A stretch of DNA of 9,367 nucleotides, from assembly GCA_903845315.1 (NCBI GenBank), contig CAIMWY010000215.1, forward strand, positions 1-9,367. Direction: 5' to 3'. The DNA is from an uncultured Burkholderiales bacterium. Its GTDB lineage: Bacteria; Pseudomonadota; Gammaproteobacteria; Burkholderiales; Burkholderiaceae. Below the pieces are notes generated by a model. It saw nothing but the letters and a program-made list of their open reading frames with translations, had not been told where the DNA came from and ran no database searches. Of this stretch, positions 1-6,483 are shown piece by piece (position 1 is the stretch's first letter; every line of letters begins with the position of its first letter). A program made the translations under genes and the position numbers.

Positions 1-7
1 AGGCAAC

Positions 8-1000
8 ATGAATACCCTTAGACATCACCTTGGCGACACCACGCGCCGCGCATGGATCGCCGGTCTGTGGATAGCCTGTGCAGCCAGCGCCTGGGGGCAA
101 GCCAGCTATCCCAACAAGCCCATCAAACTGGTGGTAGGTTTTCCCAGCGGCAGCTCGGCCGATGTGACCGCGCGCATCTTGGCGCGCAAACTCAGCGACA
201 CCTTGGGCCAAGCCGTGGTGGTCGACAACAAACCCGGTGCCAGTAGCAACATTGCCACAGATGGTGTGGTGCGTGCCCCAGCAGACGGCTACACCTTGTT
301 GCTGGGTTCGGTGGCCAACACCATCAATGCGGGCATGGGCAAAAGTCTGCCCTTTAGCTTCGCGAACGATTTGGCGCCGATCACCTTGGTGACCAGCTTG
401 CCCAATCTCTTGGTGGTGCATCCCTCCTTGGGCGTCAACACTGTGCAAGAGTTGGTGGCCTTGGCCAAAACAAAACCGGGTGCGATTGACTTTGCGTCTT
501 CGGGCAATGGCACCTCGCCCCATTTGTCGGGCGAACTGTTCAACTTGATGGCGGGTGTCAAGCTCAGCCATGTGCCCTACAAAGGCAGTTCACAAGCCAT
601 GACCGATGTGTTGTCGGGCTTGGTGCCGGTGATGTTTGCCCCTGCATCGACGGCTCTGCCGCACATCCAAAGCGGTGCACTCAAGGCCTTGGCGGTCACG
701 AGCGCGCAGCGTTCGGCCATTGCGCCCAAGTTGCCCACCATCAGCGAGTCGGGTTTGAGCGGTTATGAAACCTCGGTGTGGTTTGGTGTGTTGGTGCCGC
801 AATCCACGCCTCGCGACATTCAAGACAGGCTTTCACAAGCCATCAACCAGTCCATGGCTGCGCCCGAGGTGAGGCAGCAACTGCTAAGCCAAGGCATTGA
901 TGCATTGGGCGGCACGCGGGCCGACTTTGCCAAATACATGGCGGCAGAAACCGAGAAGTGGGAAAAGCTCATCAAAGCCTCAGGCGCTAAGTTTGACTAG
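8..1000 (+). CDS. Bug family (TctC-type) periplasmic tripartite tricarboxylate receptor
   Basis: This is a periplasmic binding protein of the Bug/TctC family (PF03401), which captures small carboxylic acids or similar ligands for tripartite tricarboxylate transporters or for sensing. The 330 residues match the usual family length. An N-terminal signal peptide (about residues 1-32) has a hydrophobic core at 16-28 and precedes the mature start SYPNKPI. Family hallmarks follow: the VVGFPSGSSADVTAR loop (42-56), VVVDNKPGA (70-78), DGYTLLLG (93-100), HVPYKGSSQAM (188-198) and a C-terminal FGVLVPQSTP segment (259-268). The start has an AGG at bases 1-3, but the upstream region is cut by the window. 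The gene faces a YhgE/Pip gene across 32 bp. No TctA/TctB partner is visible, so it may be an orphan receptor or the last gene of an operon lying to the left. The ligand cannot be read from sequence. The family call is firm. Confidence 0.94.
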   Translation: MNTLRHHLGDTTRRAWIAGLWIACAASAWGQASYPNKPIKLVVGFPSGSSADVTARILARKLSDTLGQAVVVDNKPGASSNIATDGVVRAPADGYTLLLGSVANTINAGMGKSLPFSFANDLAPITLVTSLPNLLVVHPSLGVNTVQELVALAKTKPGAIDFASSGNGTSPHLSGELFNLMAGVKLSHVPYKGSSQAMTDVLSGLVPVMFAPASTALPHIQSGALKALAVTSAQRSAIAPKLPTISESGLSGYETSVWFGVLVPQSTPRDIQDRLSQAINQSMAAPEVRQQLLSQGIDALGGTRADFAKYMAAETEKWEKLIKASGAKFD

Positions 1001-1032
1001 CTTGACCCAAGTTTGCAAAGCCTTGGGCTGTG

Positions 1033-3006
1033 CTAAATATCCAACATCGGGCGCATGCGGCGCACAGGCACAAATCGCCAACGCCCGACAAAGCAGGCCA
1101 CGCAGGCACTGGCAGCGCCCCAGCACAGCGTGATCAGCATGGGGGTGCGCCAGTCGCCCTCAAACGCATGAAACATGCAGGCCTTCACACCCATCACCAC
1201 CCAAGTCATGGGCAGCCAAGGGCTGATTTGTGCGTACAAACTGCCACTGAGTTCGACCGGCAAAAAACCACCCGAGGCCGACACCTGCAGTGCCAAAAAC
1301 AACATCGCCATGGCCTTGCCAGCGTCACCAAAAGCGCGTGTCAAGGCATAGACGATGCACACAAAGGTGAGGGAGGCAATGGCCAACATCCAAGCCAACA
1401 AAAGCGGATGTTCAATGGCAATGCCCAACACCACTTGCACCGTCAAGAGCACGCCAACGGCTTGCAGCAGAGACACCGTGGCAGGCACCGACACCTTGCC
1501 AGCAAACAGCGCCCAAGGTGAATAACCTTGAGCCAACCTTGGCAGCAATCGCAGGTGCACCAAAAACGCGGCAATGCCGGCGCCCAGCCACAGCGCGACC
1601 GGAATGATGTTGGGTGCAAAGCCACTGCCGTGGTTGGGTACTTGGGCATCGACTTCCAAAATAGGCGTCACTGAGTGCGCCAAGCCTTCGGCGCTGCCTT
1701 CGATCGAACCCACCGAGCTGGGCAATTCTTGCGTCATCAAATCAATGCCAGCCGACAGATAGTGTGAGCCCTCTCGCAGGCGTTGCAAACCCTCGTGCAA
1801 CTGATGGTTGCCACGCGTCAGGTCGCTCGCGCCTTGGCGCACTTGATCGAGCTGGTTGTCCTCGGGCAATTTACTGGTCATGTGGCGCAAGTTGGCGCGC
1901 AGTTCACGCACCCCAAAAGTCAGGGTGCGTACTTTGGCACTGAGTGTGTCAGCGCCCTGGCTGAGTTTTTGTTGCCCCTCTTGTGCCTGCACCAGTCCTA
2001 AGTCCAACTGCTCTGCACCTAAACGCACGCGGTCCAAGCCATCAGAGACCGACGAAGGTACGAACAAAATGTTTTCTGTTTCAGTTTTGAACGCGCCCAC
2101 ACTTTGCGCCATGCGTTGGCTACCCAGGCGAATTTCTTGCAATCCTTTGTCCAATTCTTGATGACCTGCTGCCAGGGCCTCTGCACCTATGCGCAGGCCG
2201 CGCACATCATCCACTGGGGGTAGGCCAGCTTCCATGGCGCGGATGCCGCTGCCCAGTTGTGTGGTTCCGTCGGCCAATCGTTGCACGCCGTCTTGCAAGC
2301 GCAAGTTGCCTTGACGCAAGCTGAGGCTGTTGGACTCGGCTTTGCTGGTCCCGTTGGCCAATTCCAATGCGCCGGTGCGCAACTTGGTCATGCCGTCGCG
2401 CAGGCGGTCCACACTTTGTTGCGAGCCGGCACTGGCTGTGAGTACCAACGACCAGCGCCGTTCATTCAAGGTCTGGTTGACTTCTTCGCCAAGTGCCTTG
2501 GCAAATTGCGAGGCCAACACCGAGCTTTCGTAGTTATTGCCCGCTGAGGTGTACACCACCAAACGGCCTTGACCCGCTTGCAAGCCGGGCACGGCGTTGG
2601 CGCTGAAGTCTGTCGGAATGATGAGCGCAAAGGCCAGCTTGCCTTGACGCACTTCCTGGCGTGCTTGGGCTTCGCTGTTGAAGCTTTGGTAGCCCAGTTG
2701 TTTTTTGGCTTGCAAACTGGTGATCAGGTCGTTGCCAATGTTGAGTGTTTTTTCTTGGTAGGTGAAGCCACCATCTAGGTTGACCAAACCTACGGGCAGT
2801 GCGGTTGAGCGGGCCGACGGGTCCCACACACTGGAGAGGTAAATGAGCAGATAGATTGAGGGGATGAGCACCACCACCAAAGCGGCCCACATCAGTTTGC
2901 GGTGATGCCAGTAAGCGCTGAACTCAAGCTGGGCCACACGCCCCGCTTGCTGGCGAAATATTTCCCAGCTGTTACTTGGCGTGTGGGTCGTAGGCAGTGG
3001 GTTCAT
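1033..3006 (-). CDS. YhgE/Pip-type multi-pass membrane protein with heptad-glycine extracytoplasmic domain
   Basis: This 657-residue protein has the YhgE/Pip layout (TIGR03061/TIGR03062 type; relatives include the phage-infection protein Pip and, more distantly, type VII secretion EsaA-like proteins). One membrane segment lies near the N terminus (about 39-60), followed by a large extracytoplasmic region (61-465). Five C-terminal membrane segments follow (about 467-484, 505-530, 533-556, 562-582 and 620-641), resembling an ABC-2 permease module. PVGLVNLDGG (71-80) and LAFALIIPTDFS (124-135) are typical of the N-terminal domain. Residues 199-420 are predicted helical and carry glycines every seven residues. 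The basic C terminus is probably cytoplasmic. No Shine-Dalgarno sequence precedes the ATG, and the stop of the upstream 140-residue gene lies 23 bp away, so translational coupling is plausible. No ABC ATPase is adjacent. The molecular function is unknown; export or envelope scaffolding is inference. Confidence 0.85.
   Translation of the reverse strand: MNPLPTTHTPSNSWEIFRQQAGRVAQLEFSAYWHHRKLMWAALVVVLIPSIYLLIYLSSVWDPSARSTALPVGLVNLDGGFTYQEKTLNIGNDLITSLQAKKQLGYQSFNSEAQARQEVRQGKLAFALIIPTDFSANAVPGLQAGQGRLVVYTSAGNNYESSVLASQFAKALGEEVNQTLNERRWSLVLTASAGSQQSVDRLRDGMTKLRTGALELANGTSKAESNSLSLRQGNLRLQDGVQRLADGTTQLGSGIRAMEAGLPPVDDVRGLRIGAEALAAGHQELDKGLQEIRLGSQRMAQSVGAFKTETENILFVPSSVSDGLDRVRLGAEQLDLGLVQAQEGQQKLSQGADTLSAKVRTLTFGVRELRANLRHMTSKLPEDNQLDQVRQGASDLTRGNHQLHEGLQRLREGSHYLSAGIDLMTQELPSSVGSIEGSAEGLAHSVTPILEVDAQVPNHGSGFAPNIIPVALWLGAGIAAFLVHLRLLPRLAQGYSPWALFAGKVSVPATVSLLQAVGVLLTVQVVLGIAIEHPLLLAWMLAIASLTFVCIVYALTRAFGDAGKAMAMLFLALQVSASGGFLPVELSGSLYAQISPWLPMTWVVMGVKACMFHAFEGDWRTPMLITLCWGAASACVACFVGRWRFVPVRRMRPMLDI
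1747..2412 (-). repeat. Degenerate protein repeat with seven-residue glycine periodicity inside the YhgE/Pip gene
   Basis: Residues 199-420 of the YhgE/Pip protein form four degenerate blocks starting near residues 199, 268, 324 and 386. Each begins with a pattern like (V/L)xx(L/V)RxGAxxLxxG. Glycines occur at 205, 212, 219, 233, 240, 247, 254 and 261; then 274, 281, 288 and 295; then 330, 337, 344, 351 and 365; then 392, 399, 406, 413 and 420. All spacings within a block are multiples of seven. A proline-containing break follows each block (LPP at 262-264, VPSS at 316-319, LPED at 380-383 and LPSS at 428-431). The repeat is visible in protein, not as near-identical DNA. Glycine-spaced helices of this kind are known in the wider Pip/EsaA group. 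Confidence 0.75.
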
Positions 3007-3029
3007 GTGAAGGTGTTGCGAAAACGGAA

Positions 3030-3452
3030 TTAACCTTGCCCCAACAGACCGACGATGTCAGTCTTCCACCATGCTGCGCACGCCACCACCACCCAACTCA
3101 CAAGAATTTTCACGAAAAGCCAATGCATGCGGCTTTGCAGCCGGTCCACCCGTTGCACCAAATTTTGATTTTGCTGCGCCAATGCATTGATGAGCTCCGT
3201 GGCTGACACCAGCTGCAACTCCAGTTGCTGTTGGCGTTGGGTCAACCGCGCCATGTCAGCTTGCAGTTGTTGCAAATCGGTGGGGGGTGTGATGTCTTGT
3301 GTGGGCGCTGCTGTTTCGGGGGCAGCGTCTAGCCCGGCTTTCTTGGCGACGCGGTCCCACAAGCTCTTGGCGCCCTCGGCCACTTTGGGGGCGTTGCTGA
3401 TCACGTCCGACCAGGGAACGCTTTGAATTGCCTTGAGCCAAGCGATTGCCAT
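3030..3452 (-). CDS. Small tail-anchored coiled-coil protein of unknown function
   Basis: I do not recognise a characterised family. The 140 residues fall into three parts. An N-terminal segment (1-38) contains an amphipathic stretch, WSDVISNAPKVAEGAKSLWD, and is followed by an Ala/Pro/Thr linker (41-58). A Gln/Leu-rich region with coiled-coil character spans about 58-107. A single hydrophobic membrane segment (about 109-128) lies near the C terminus, so a tail-anchored topology with a cytoplasmic coiled coil is likely. There is no signal peptide. The ATG is supported by an AAAGG Shine-Dalgarno sequence (plus-strand bases 3461-3465) eight bases upstream. The gene lies 23 bp upstream of the YhgE/Pip gene on the same strand, so the two are probably co-transcribed and may act together; that link is inference. 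Coding status is supported by the ribosome-binding site, the ordered domain structure and the divergent promoter region upstream. Confidence 0.75.
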   Translation of the reverse strand: MAIAWLKAIQSVPWSDVISNAPKVAEGAKSLWDRVAKKAGLDAAPETAAPTQDITPPTDLQQLQADMARLTQRQQQLELQLVSATELINALAQQNQNLVQRVDRLQSRMHWLFVKILVSWVVVACAAWWKTDIVGLLGQG

Positions 3453-3618
3453 CTTGTGTGCCTTTCACAAATTGAACCCTTGCGTGCATCGCATGCGTTC
3501 GTGGGTGATGTGTGAAGTCTAGAGCCAATCGCATCCCAGGCAGCTTGAGCCATTGAACGCTTGGCAAACCTGTTAAATTGGTGGGCGTCCAAATTGCATC
3601 ACTAACTAGGAGACACCC
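3453..3618. promoter_or_regulatory. Divergent intergenic region between coiled-coil gene and binding-protein operon
   Basis: These 166 bases separate two genes transcribed away from each other, so they must hold promoters for both. On the plus strand the best candidate is an extended -10, TGT-TAAATT (3571-3579), with TTGAAC (3553-3558) as a possible -35 at a short 15-base spacing. This would drive the substrate-binding protein operon. No convincing promoter was found for the minus strand. An eight-base palindrome, CGCATGCG (3490-3497), and two copies of ATTGAAC (3471-3477 and 3552-3558) are present and could be regulator contacts or chance. Confidence 0.5.
3608..3612 (+). promoter_or_regulatory. 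Strong Shine-Dalgarno sequence of the substrate-binding protein gene
   Basis: AGGAG lies six bases before the ATG at 3619. It is the best ribosome-binding site in the window, fixes the start, and predicts high expression, as is usual for periplasmic binding proteins. Confidence 0.85.
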
Positions 3619-4758
3619 ATGCTTCGAATTTTTAAAACGGCCACGCTGTTGGCTTGCTTGACGGCCAGCTTGGCCATGGCCCAACAAACCGTCAAGGTGG
3701 TGGGCTTGGTGGAGTTGACAGGCACGGGCACCACCTCGGGCACCAACTTTGACAACGGCATCAAGTTGGCCGTCAAAGAAATCAATGCCGCAGGTGGCAT
3801 CTTGGGTCGCAAGATTGACTACCAAGCGTTTGACACCCAGTCCAACCCCGGCGTGTCCAAAGGTTTGGCCCAAAAAGCCACCGATGACGGTGCGTATGTG
3901 GTGATGGGGCCGGTGTTCTCGGGCTCCATCCTGGTCAGCATGGCCGAGACCCGCCGCGCCGAAATTCCTAACTTCACAGGTGGTGAGGCCGCCGCCATCA
4001 CCCAGCAGGGCAACCCCTACATCTTCCGCACCTCGTTCACGCAAGCCTCGGCCATGCCCAAGATTGCCAACTACATCCGCGACAAGGTCAAGGCCAAAAA
4101 CGTGGACGTGATTTACACCAACAACGACTTTGGCAAGGGCGGGCGTGATTTGATCGTCAAGGCCCTGGAGTCGCGTGGCATCAAAGTAGCCTCAGACATT
4201 TCGACTGAACCCGGTCAGCTCGACTTCAGCAGTCCCGTGCTCAAAGCGCGCCAGAGCAACAGCGACGCAGTGTTTGTCTACACCAACGAAGAAGAAGCCG
4301 CGCGTTTGCTGCGCGAGTTGCGCAAGCAGGGTTACACCAAGCCGGTGATTGGCGAGACGGTGCTCACCAGCCAAAAGGTGATTGAACTCGCCGGTGACAG
4401 CGCCAACGGTGCCGTGGCCCATGTGGGCTTGACCGCCGACGCGCCCCAAGCCTCGGTGCGCAAATTTGACGAAGCCTTCCAGCGCGAATTCAAAAGCCGC
4501 TCCGACCACAATGGTTTGAAGGGCTACAGCGGCATGTACATCGTGAAAGCCGTGACGGAAAAAATTGGCAAGTTCGATCCCAAAGCCTTTGCTGCTGCCA
4601 TGCACGGCATCAGCCTGTCGGCGAAAGACCACCCCGGTATTTTGTTGGACGTCAGCTTTGACGCCAACGGCGACCTCGACCGCGAAAGTTACATGACCCG
4701 CGTGGTCGGTGGCAAACAAGTGGTGAGCGATATCCTTCCTCCCGTTAACAAAAAATAA
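3619..4758 (+). CDS. ABC transporter substrate-binding protein, LivK/branched-chain amino acid type
   Basis: This is a periplasmic solute-binding protein of the Peripla_BP_6 (LivJ/LivK-like) type, which delivers a ligand to an ABC importer. Members bind branched-chain amino acids, amides, urea or aromatic acids. The 379 residues start with a Sec signal peptide (core 7-18) ending in AMA (19-21), with cleavage before QQTVKV. Type I binding-protein hallmarks are DNGIKLAVKEINAAGGILGRK (split as DNGIKLAVKEI, 45-55, and NAAGGILGRK, 56-65), YVVMGPVFSGS (93-103), FRTSFTQ (136-142), YTNNDFGKGG (166-175) and KGYSGMYIVKA (301-311). A strong AGGAG site precedes the ATG. It is the first gene of an operon with the downstream dehydrogenase and hydrolase, the next start being only 8 bp beyond its stop. 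No permease or ATPase genes are present, so it must use a transporter encoded elsewhere. The operon context suggests an organic acid ligand rather than an amino acid, which is inference. Confidence 0.95.
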   Translation: MLRIFKTATLLACLTASLAMAQQTVKVVGLVELTGTGTTSGTNFDNGIKLAVKEINAAGGILGRKIDYQAFDTQSNPGVSKGLAQKATDDGAYVVMGPVFSGSILVSMAETRRAEIPNFTGGEAAAITQQGNPYIFRTSFTQASAMPKIANYIRDKVKAKNVDVIYTNNDFGKGGRDLIVKALESRGIKVASDISTEPGQLDFSSPVLKARQSNSDAVFVYTNEEEAARLLRELRKQGYTKPVIGETVLTSQKVIELAGDSANGAVAHVGLTADAPQASVRKFDEAFQREFKSRSDHNGLKGYSGMYIVKAVTEKIGKFDPKAFAAAMHGISLSAKDHPGILLDVSFDANGDLDRESYMTRVVGGKQVVSDILPPVNKK

Positions 4759-4764
4759 GGTGAT
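4756..4764 (+). promoter_or_regulatory. Stop codon overlapping the ribosome-binding site of the dehydrogenase gene
   Basis: The binding-protein stop TAA runs into AAGGTGA, which pairs with the 16S rRNA tail, two to six bases before the GTG at 4767 depending on register. This fixes the GTG start and implies translational coupling. Confidence 0.7.
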
Positions 4765-4766
4765 CT

Positions 4767-5606
4767 GTGTCTGATCAGAAATTCGTTTTGGCCGGTGTCA
4801 TGGGTTGGCCCGTGGCGCATTCGCGTTCTCCCGTCATCCATAACCACTGGATTGCCCAATACGGTTTGCGGGGCACCTACGCCTTGCTGCCGGTGCATCC
4901 CGATAAGTTGACCGATGCCATCCGTGGCCTGCCCGCTTTGGGCTTTGCCGGTTGCAACATCACCATCCCGCACAAGGTCAACGCCATGGCGATGATGGAC
5001 GTGGTCCATCCGGTGGCCCAACGCATGGGCGCCATCAACACCATCGTGGTGCAAGCCGATGGCAGCCTGCATGGCTTCAACAACGATGGCTTTGGCTACA
5101 TCCAAAGCCTGCGCGATGCCAAGCCCGATTGGCGTGGCGATGCGGGCTCCGCGCTGGTGTTGGGCGCTGGCGGTGCCGCGCGTGCCGTGGTGTTGAGCCT
5201 GCTCGATGAAGGCGCCCCAGAAGTGCGCTTGGTCAACCGCACCCGCAGCAAGGCCGACGACTTGGCGGCCTTGTTGGGCGATCGTGTCAAGGTCTATGAC
5301 TGGAGCGAGCGCAACGACGCCATGGCCGGTGTGGCCTTGCTGGTGAACACCACCAACCAAGGCATGCACGGCCAACCTGGGCTGGATGTGCACTTGGAGG
5401 CGTTGCCTGCCTCGGCCTTGGTGTCGGACGCCATTTACATTCCGCTGGAAACACCGCTGTTGGCCGCAGCACGTGCGCGTGGTCATACCACGGTCAACGG
5501 CTTGGGCATGTTGCTCAACCAAGCACGTCCGGCCTTTCATGCGTGGTTTGGCGTCATGCCCGAGATCACCCCCGCATTGCACCAAGCCATTGCGGCCACG
5601 TTCTAA
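4767..5606 (+). CDS. Shikimate dehydrogenase (AroE) family protein, probably a catabolic paralogue
   Basis: AroE-family enzymes interconvert 3-dehydroshikimate and shikimate (or quinate-type substrates) using NAD(P)H in the cytoplasm. The 279 residues match the usual length. The substrate domain shows GWPVAHSRSPVIHN (13-26) with the SxS pair, NITIPHK (64-70) with the catalytic Lys70, and GAINT (88-92). The catalytic Asp107 sits in FNNDGFG (104-110). The nucleotide-binding loop is GAGGAAR (133-139), followed by NRT (157-159), the usual NADP-type signature. A GLGMLLNQARPAFHAWFG segment near the C terminus matches the family. Oddity: the usual N-T-D before the catalytic Asp is N-N-D here, with Asn106 replacing Thr. 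The start is GTG, set by the AAGGTGA site. The position between a binding protein and a hydrolase argues for a catabolic paralogue rather than the housekeeping biosynthetic enzyme, though AroE activity is not excluded. The family is firm; the substrate is uncertain. Confidence 0.9.
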   Translation: MSDQKFVLAGVMGWPVAHSRSPVIHNHWIAQYGLRGTYALLPVHPDKLTDAIRGLPALGFAGCNITIPHKVNAMAMMDVVHPVAQRMGAINTIVVQADGSLHGFNNDGFGYIQSLRDAKPDWRGDAGSALVLGAGGAARAVVLSLLDEGAPEVRLVNRTRSKADDLAALLGDRVKVYDWSERNDAMAGVALLVNTTNQGMHGQPGLDVHLEALPASALVSDAIYIPLETPLLAAARARGHTTVNGLGMLLNQARPAFHAWFGVMPEITPALHQAIAATF

Positions 5607-5608
5607 GG
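5604..5608 (+). promoter_or_regulatory. Stop codon overlapping the ribosome-binding site of the amidohydrolase gene
   Basis: The dehydrogenase stop TAA (5604-5606) continues into GG, giving TAAGG. This lies seven bases before the GTG at 5616 but only one base before the GTG at 5610, so 5616 is the better start. The arrangement repeats that of the preceding gene junction. Confidence 0.6.
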
Positions 5609-5615
5609 CGTGGGC

Positions 5616-6437
5616 GTGTCGATTTTTGATCTGCCCAAAATAGACAGTCACTGCCACGTGCTGGACCCGCAGCGCTTTGCGTATGCGCCTGATGTGGCCT
5701 ACCAACCGCAAGGCCAAGAGATCGGCACCGCTGATTACTTCGCCCACGTGATGCAAGCCTACGGCGTGCAACACGCGCTGCTGGTGGGGCCTAACTCGGG
5801 GTACGGGTTTGACAACCGTTGTTTGCTGGACGCCATTGCGCAAGGCGGTGGTCGCTTCAAAGGCATTGCGGTGCTGGCGGATAACACGAGCGCCGAGCGG
5901 CTGCAACACCTGCAAGCGCAGGGCATTGTGGGCGTGGCGTTCAATGTGTCGCTGCATGGCTTGGCCTACTACCAAGCCATTGAGCCCTTGCTGCAACGCA
6001 TGGCGGCCTTGGGCCTGTGGGCGCAATTTCAGGTGGAGGCTGATCAGTTGGTTGAACTCATGCCCATGATCGAGCGCACCCAAGTGCCGGTGCTGGTAGA
6101 CCACTGTGGTCGTCCACGCTTGAGCGACGGCCTGCAAGCACCGGGCGTGCAAGCGTTGTTGGCGCTGGGGCGCAGCGGCCAAGCGGTGGTGAAGATTTCA
6201 GGCTATGCCAAGTTCTCGCAACAGATGTTTCCCTTTGACGACGTCAACGCCCATGTGGACCAACTGGTGCAGGCGTTTGGTCTGTCGCGCTGCATTTGGG
6301 CCTCCGACTGGCCCTACCTGAAAGCACCTTACCGCTTGGACTATGGCACCTTGCTCAAGTTGGTCGAGCACAAGTTCAAGCCAGATGATTTGCTGCAGAT
6401 GATGTGGGACAACCCCAAGCGCTTGTTGGGCTTTTGA
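5616..6437 (+). CDS. Amidohydrolase-2 family hydrolase, resembling 2-pyrone-4,6-dicarboxylate lactonase (LigI)
   Basis: This is a cytoplasmic TIM-barrel hydrolase of the amidohydrolase-2 type (PF04909, COG3618), a group dominated by lactonases and decarboxylases of aromatic and sugar-acid breakdown. Numbering from GTG 5616 (273 residues), the metal-site motif is DSHCHV (10-15), with histidines at 12 and 14. The segment RFAYAPDVAYQP (20-31) resembles the start of LigI, which opens 2-pyrone-4,6-dicarboxylate. A later His (163, in VDHCGRP) and the Asp of ASDWPY (231) match the catalytic positions of the family. The usual WDNPKRLLGF ending is intact. An alternative in-frame GTG at 5610 adds two residues but has poor ribosome-site spacing. 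The gene is third in the operon, 9 bp after the dehydrogenase stop. A sugar-lactone or other pyrone hydrolase is the main alternative. The superfamily is firm and the lactonase subtype moderate. Confidence 0.9.
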   Translation: MSIFDLPKIDSHCHVLDPQRFAYAPDVAYQPQGQEIGTADYFAHVMQAYGVQHALLVGPNSGYGFDNRCLLDAIAQGGGRFKGIAVLADNTSAERLQHLQAQGIVGVAFNVSLHGLAYYQAIEPLLQRMAALGLWAQFQVEADQLVELMPMIERTQVPVLVDHCGRPRLSDGLQAPGVQALLALGRSGQAVVKISGYAKFSQQMFPFDDVNAHVDQLVQAFGLSRCIWASDWPYLKAPYRLDYGTLLKLVEHKFKPDDLLQMMWDNPKRLLGF

Positions 6438-6483
6438 GGGCTGCTCCCGCCAGGCTCAGTCGCCAAAGTTTGCACGCAATGCT

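Noticed and set aside
1006..1027. Inverted repeat CCCAAG/CTTGGG between two convergent genes, possible terminator
   Set aside because: The stem is only six pairs with a ten-base loop and has no T-tract on either strand. A bidirectional terminator here is plausible by position but not supported by sequence.
3646..3657. Possible lipobox LLAC in the LivK-like signal peptide
   Set aside because: The hydrophobic core before the cysteine would be too short and the -2 residue is atypical, while a standard AMA cleavage site follows at residues 19-21.
3256..4044. 262-codon open frame on the minus strand
   Set aside because: It crosses the small coiled-coil gene, the divergent promoter region and the start of the binding-protein gene, and shows no recognisable motif.
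4689..6182. 497-codon open frame on the minus strand
   Set aside because: It lies antisense to the end of the binding protein and most of the dehydrogenase and hydrolase genes, all of which have clear family motifs. Its protein is His/Gln/Arg-rich without domains, typical of a shadow frame in GC-rich DNA.
6438..6483. Spacer between convergent hydrolase and secreted-protein genes searched for a terminator
   Set aside because: No stem-loop with a following T-tract could be found.
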